A DNA stretch of 6,026 nt from Anaerolineaceae bacterium (GTDB lineage Bacteria; Chloroflexota; Anaerolineae; Anaerolineales; Anaerolineaceae). Both the position numbers and the translations under genes were made by a program. Where the stretch lies: contig WOZA01000153.1 in the NCBI GenBank assembly GCA_011620505.1, forward strand, positions 1 to 6,026, written 5' to 3'. Below the pieces are notes generated by a model that saw only the letters and a list, made by a program, of their open reading frames with translations, was not told the DNA's origin and searched no databases. Below are positions 5,785 through 6,026 of this stretch, piece by piece; within the stretch, counting starts at the first letter, position 1; each line of letters opens with the position of its first letter.

Positions 5785-6000
5785 ATGTCACAAAGAGAAG
5801 TCGGAACCGTTAAATGGTTCAATGGCGAAAAAGGTTATGGGTTTATTGCCCGCAAGAGTGGTGAGAAGGATGTCTTCGTTCACTATAGCGCCATCATCGG
5901 CGACGGTTTCAAGAGTCTGAAGGAAGATCAGGCTGTCGAGTTTAGTGTTGTAGACGGAGCCAAAGGCCCCCAAGCTCAGGACGTTCGCGTTCTCGAGTAA
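5785..6000 (+). CDS. csp: CspA-family cold-shock protein (single cold-shock domain)
   Basis: A 71-residue single-domain OB-fold protein that binds single-stranded RNA and DNA and commonly acts as an RNA chaperone. It has the family hallmarks: GTVKWFNGEKGYGFI at 7-21 with W11, F12 and RNP1 (K16-G-Y-G-F-I), then RNP2 V30-F-V-H33-Y. The length is standard for the family, with the usual VEFSV strand and a QAQDVRVL C-terminal strand (A-x-x-V variant). Tyr replaces the more common Phe at RNP1 position 18 and at residue 34; both keep the aromatic surface. The ATG is fixed by GAGAGGAA upstream. It has its own strong promoter and long leader. Whether it is cold-induced or constitutive cannot be told from the protein. 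No terminator is visible in the 26 bases left after the stop. Confidence 0.97.
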   Translation: MSQREVGTVKWFNGEKGYGFIARKSGEKDVFVHYSAIIGDGFKSLKEDQAVEFSVVDGAKGPQAQDVRVLE

Positions 6001-6026
6001 ATCGTATCGGAATAATTTCAAATCAG

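Overview
The window reads as ordinary chromosomal bacterial DNA with a mid GC content. The gene set is typical of an anaerobic, fermentative Chloroflexota such as Anaerolineae. This is an inference from three things: the style of the TPR-membrane protein, a fused Nfn/sulfide-dehydrogenase-type flavoprotein, and an NAD-dependent GH4 glycosidase. No 16S or other phylogenetic marker is present, so the assignment is tentative. I see no mobile element, CRISPR array, tRNA or rRNA.

Layout. On the minus strand, 72-563 encodes a YfcE/MJ0936-type calcineurin-like phosphoesterase. Across a 110-bp divergent intergenic region, a plus-strand series begins: (1) a single-pass membrane protein with a cytoplasmic TPR domain, starting at ATG 674; (2) a 755-residue fusion of an NfnA/SudB-like FAD/[2Fe-2S] subunit and an NfnB/SudA-like FAD/[4Fe-4S] subunit; (3) a GH4-family glycosidase whose ATG overlaps the previous stop by 4 bp (ATGA); (4) a 99-residue DUF1232 (YkvA-like) membrane protein 10 bp further on. 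A 206-bp gap follows. It holds a possible 20-codon micro-ORF, a near-consensus sigma70-type promoter (TTGACA-17-TAATAT) and a roughly 100-nt leader. The leader precedes a 71-residue cold-shock protein, and the window ends 26 bp after that gene.

How the parts fit. The genes from 674 to 5578 are close enough to be one transcription unit (gaps of 48, -4 and 10 bp), with the last three the most tightly packed. The flavoprotein should handle NADPH/NADH/ferredoxin (or sulfur) electron transfer. The glycosidase uses NAD+ as a bound catalytic cofactor, so the two share nicotinamide chemistry, but nothing in the sequence shows that they act together. The cold-shock gene has its own promoter and is probably independent.

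The points most worth a second look are the palindromic -10 element in the divergent region, the atypical CHQL motif and about 30 extra residues in the GH4 active-site region, the coupled flavoprotein-GH4 pair, the unannotated micro-ORF, and the cold-box-like sequence at the start of the csp leader. I find no clear evidence of a wholly new multi-gene system here.
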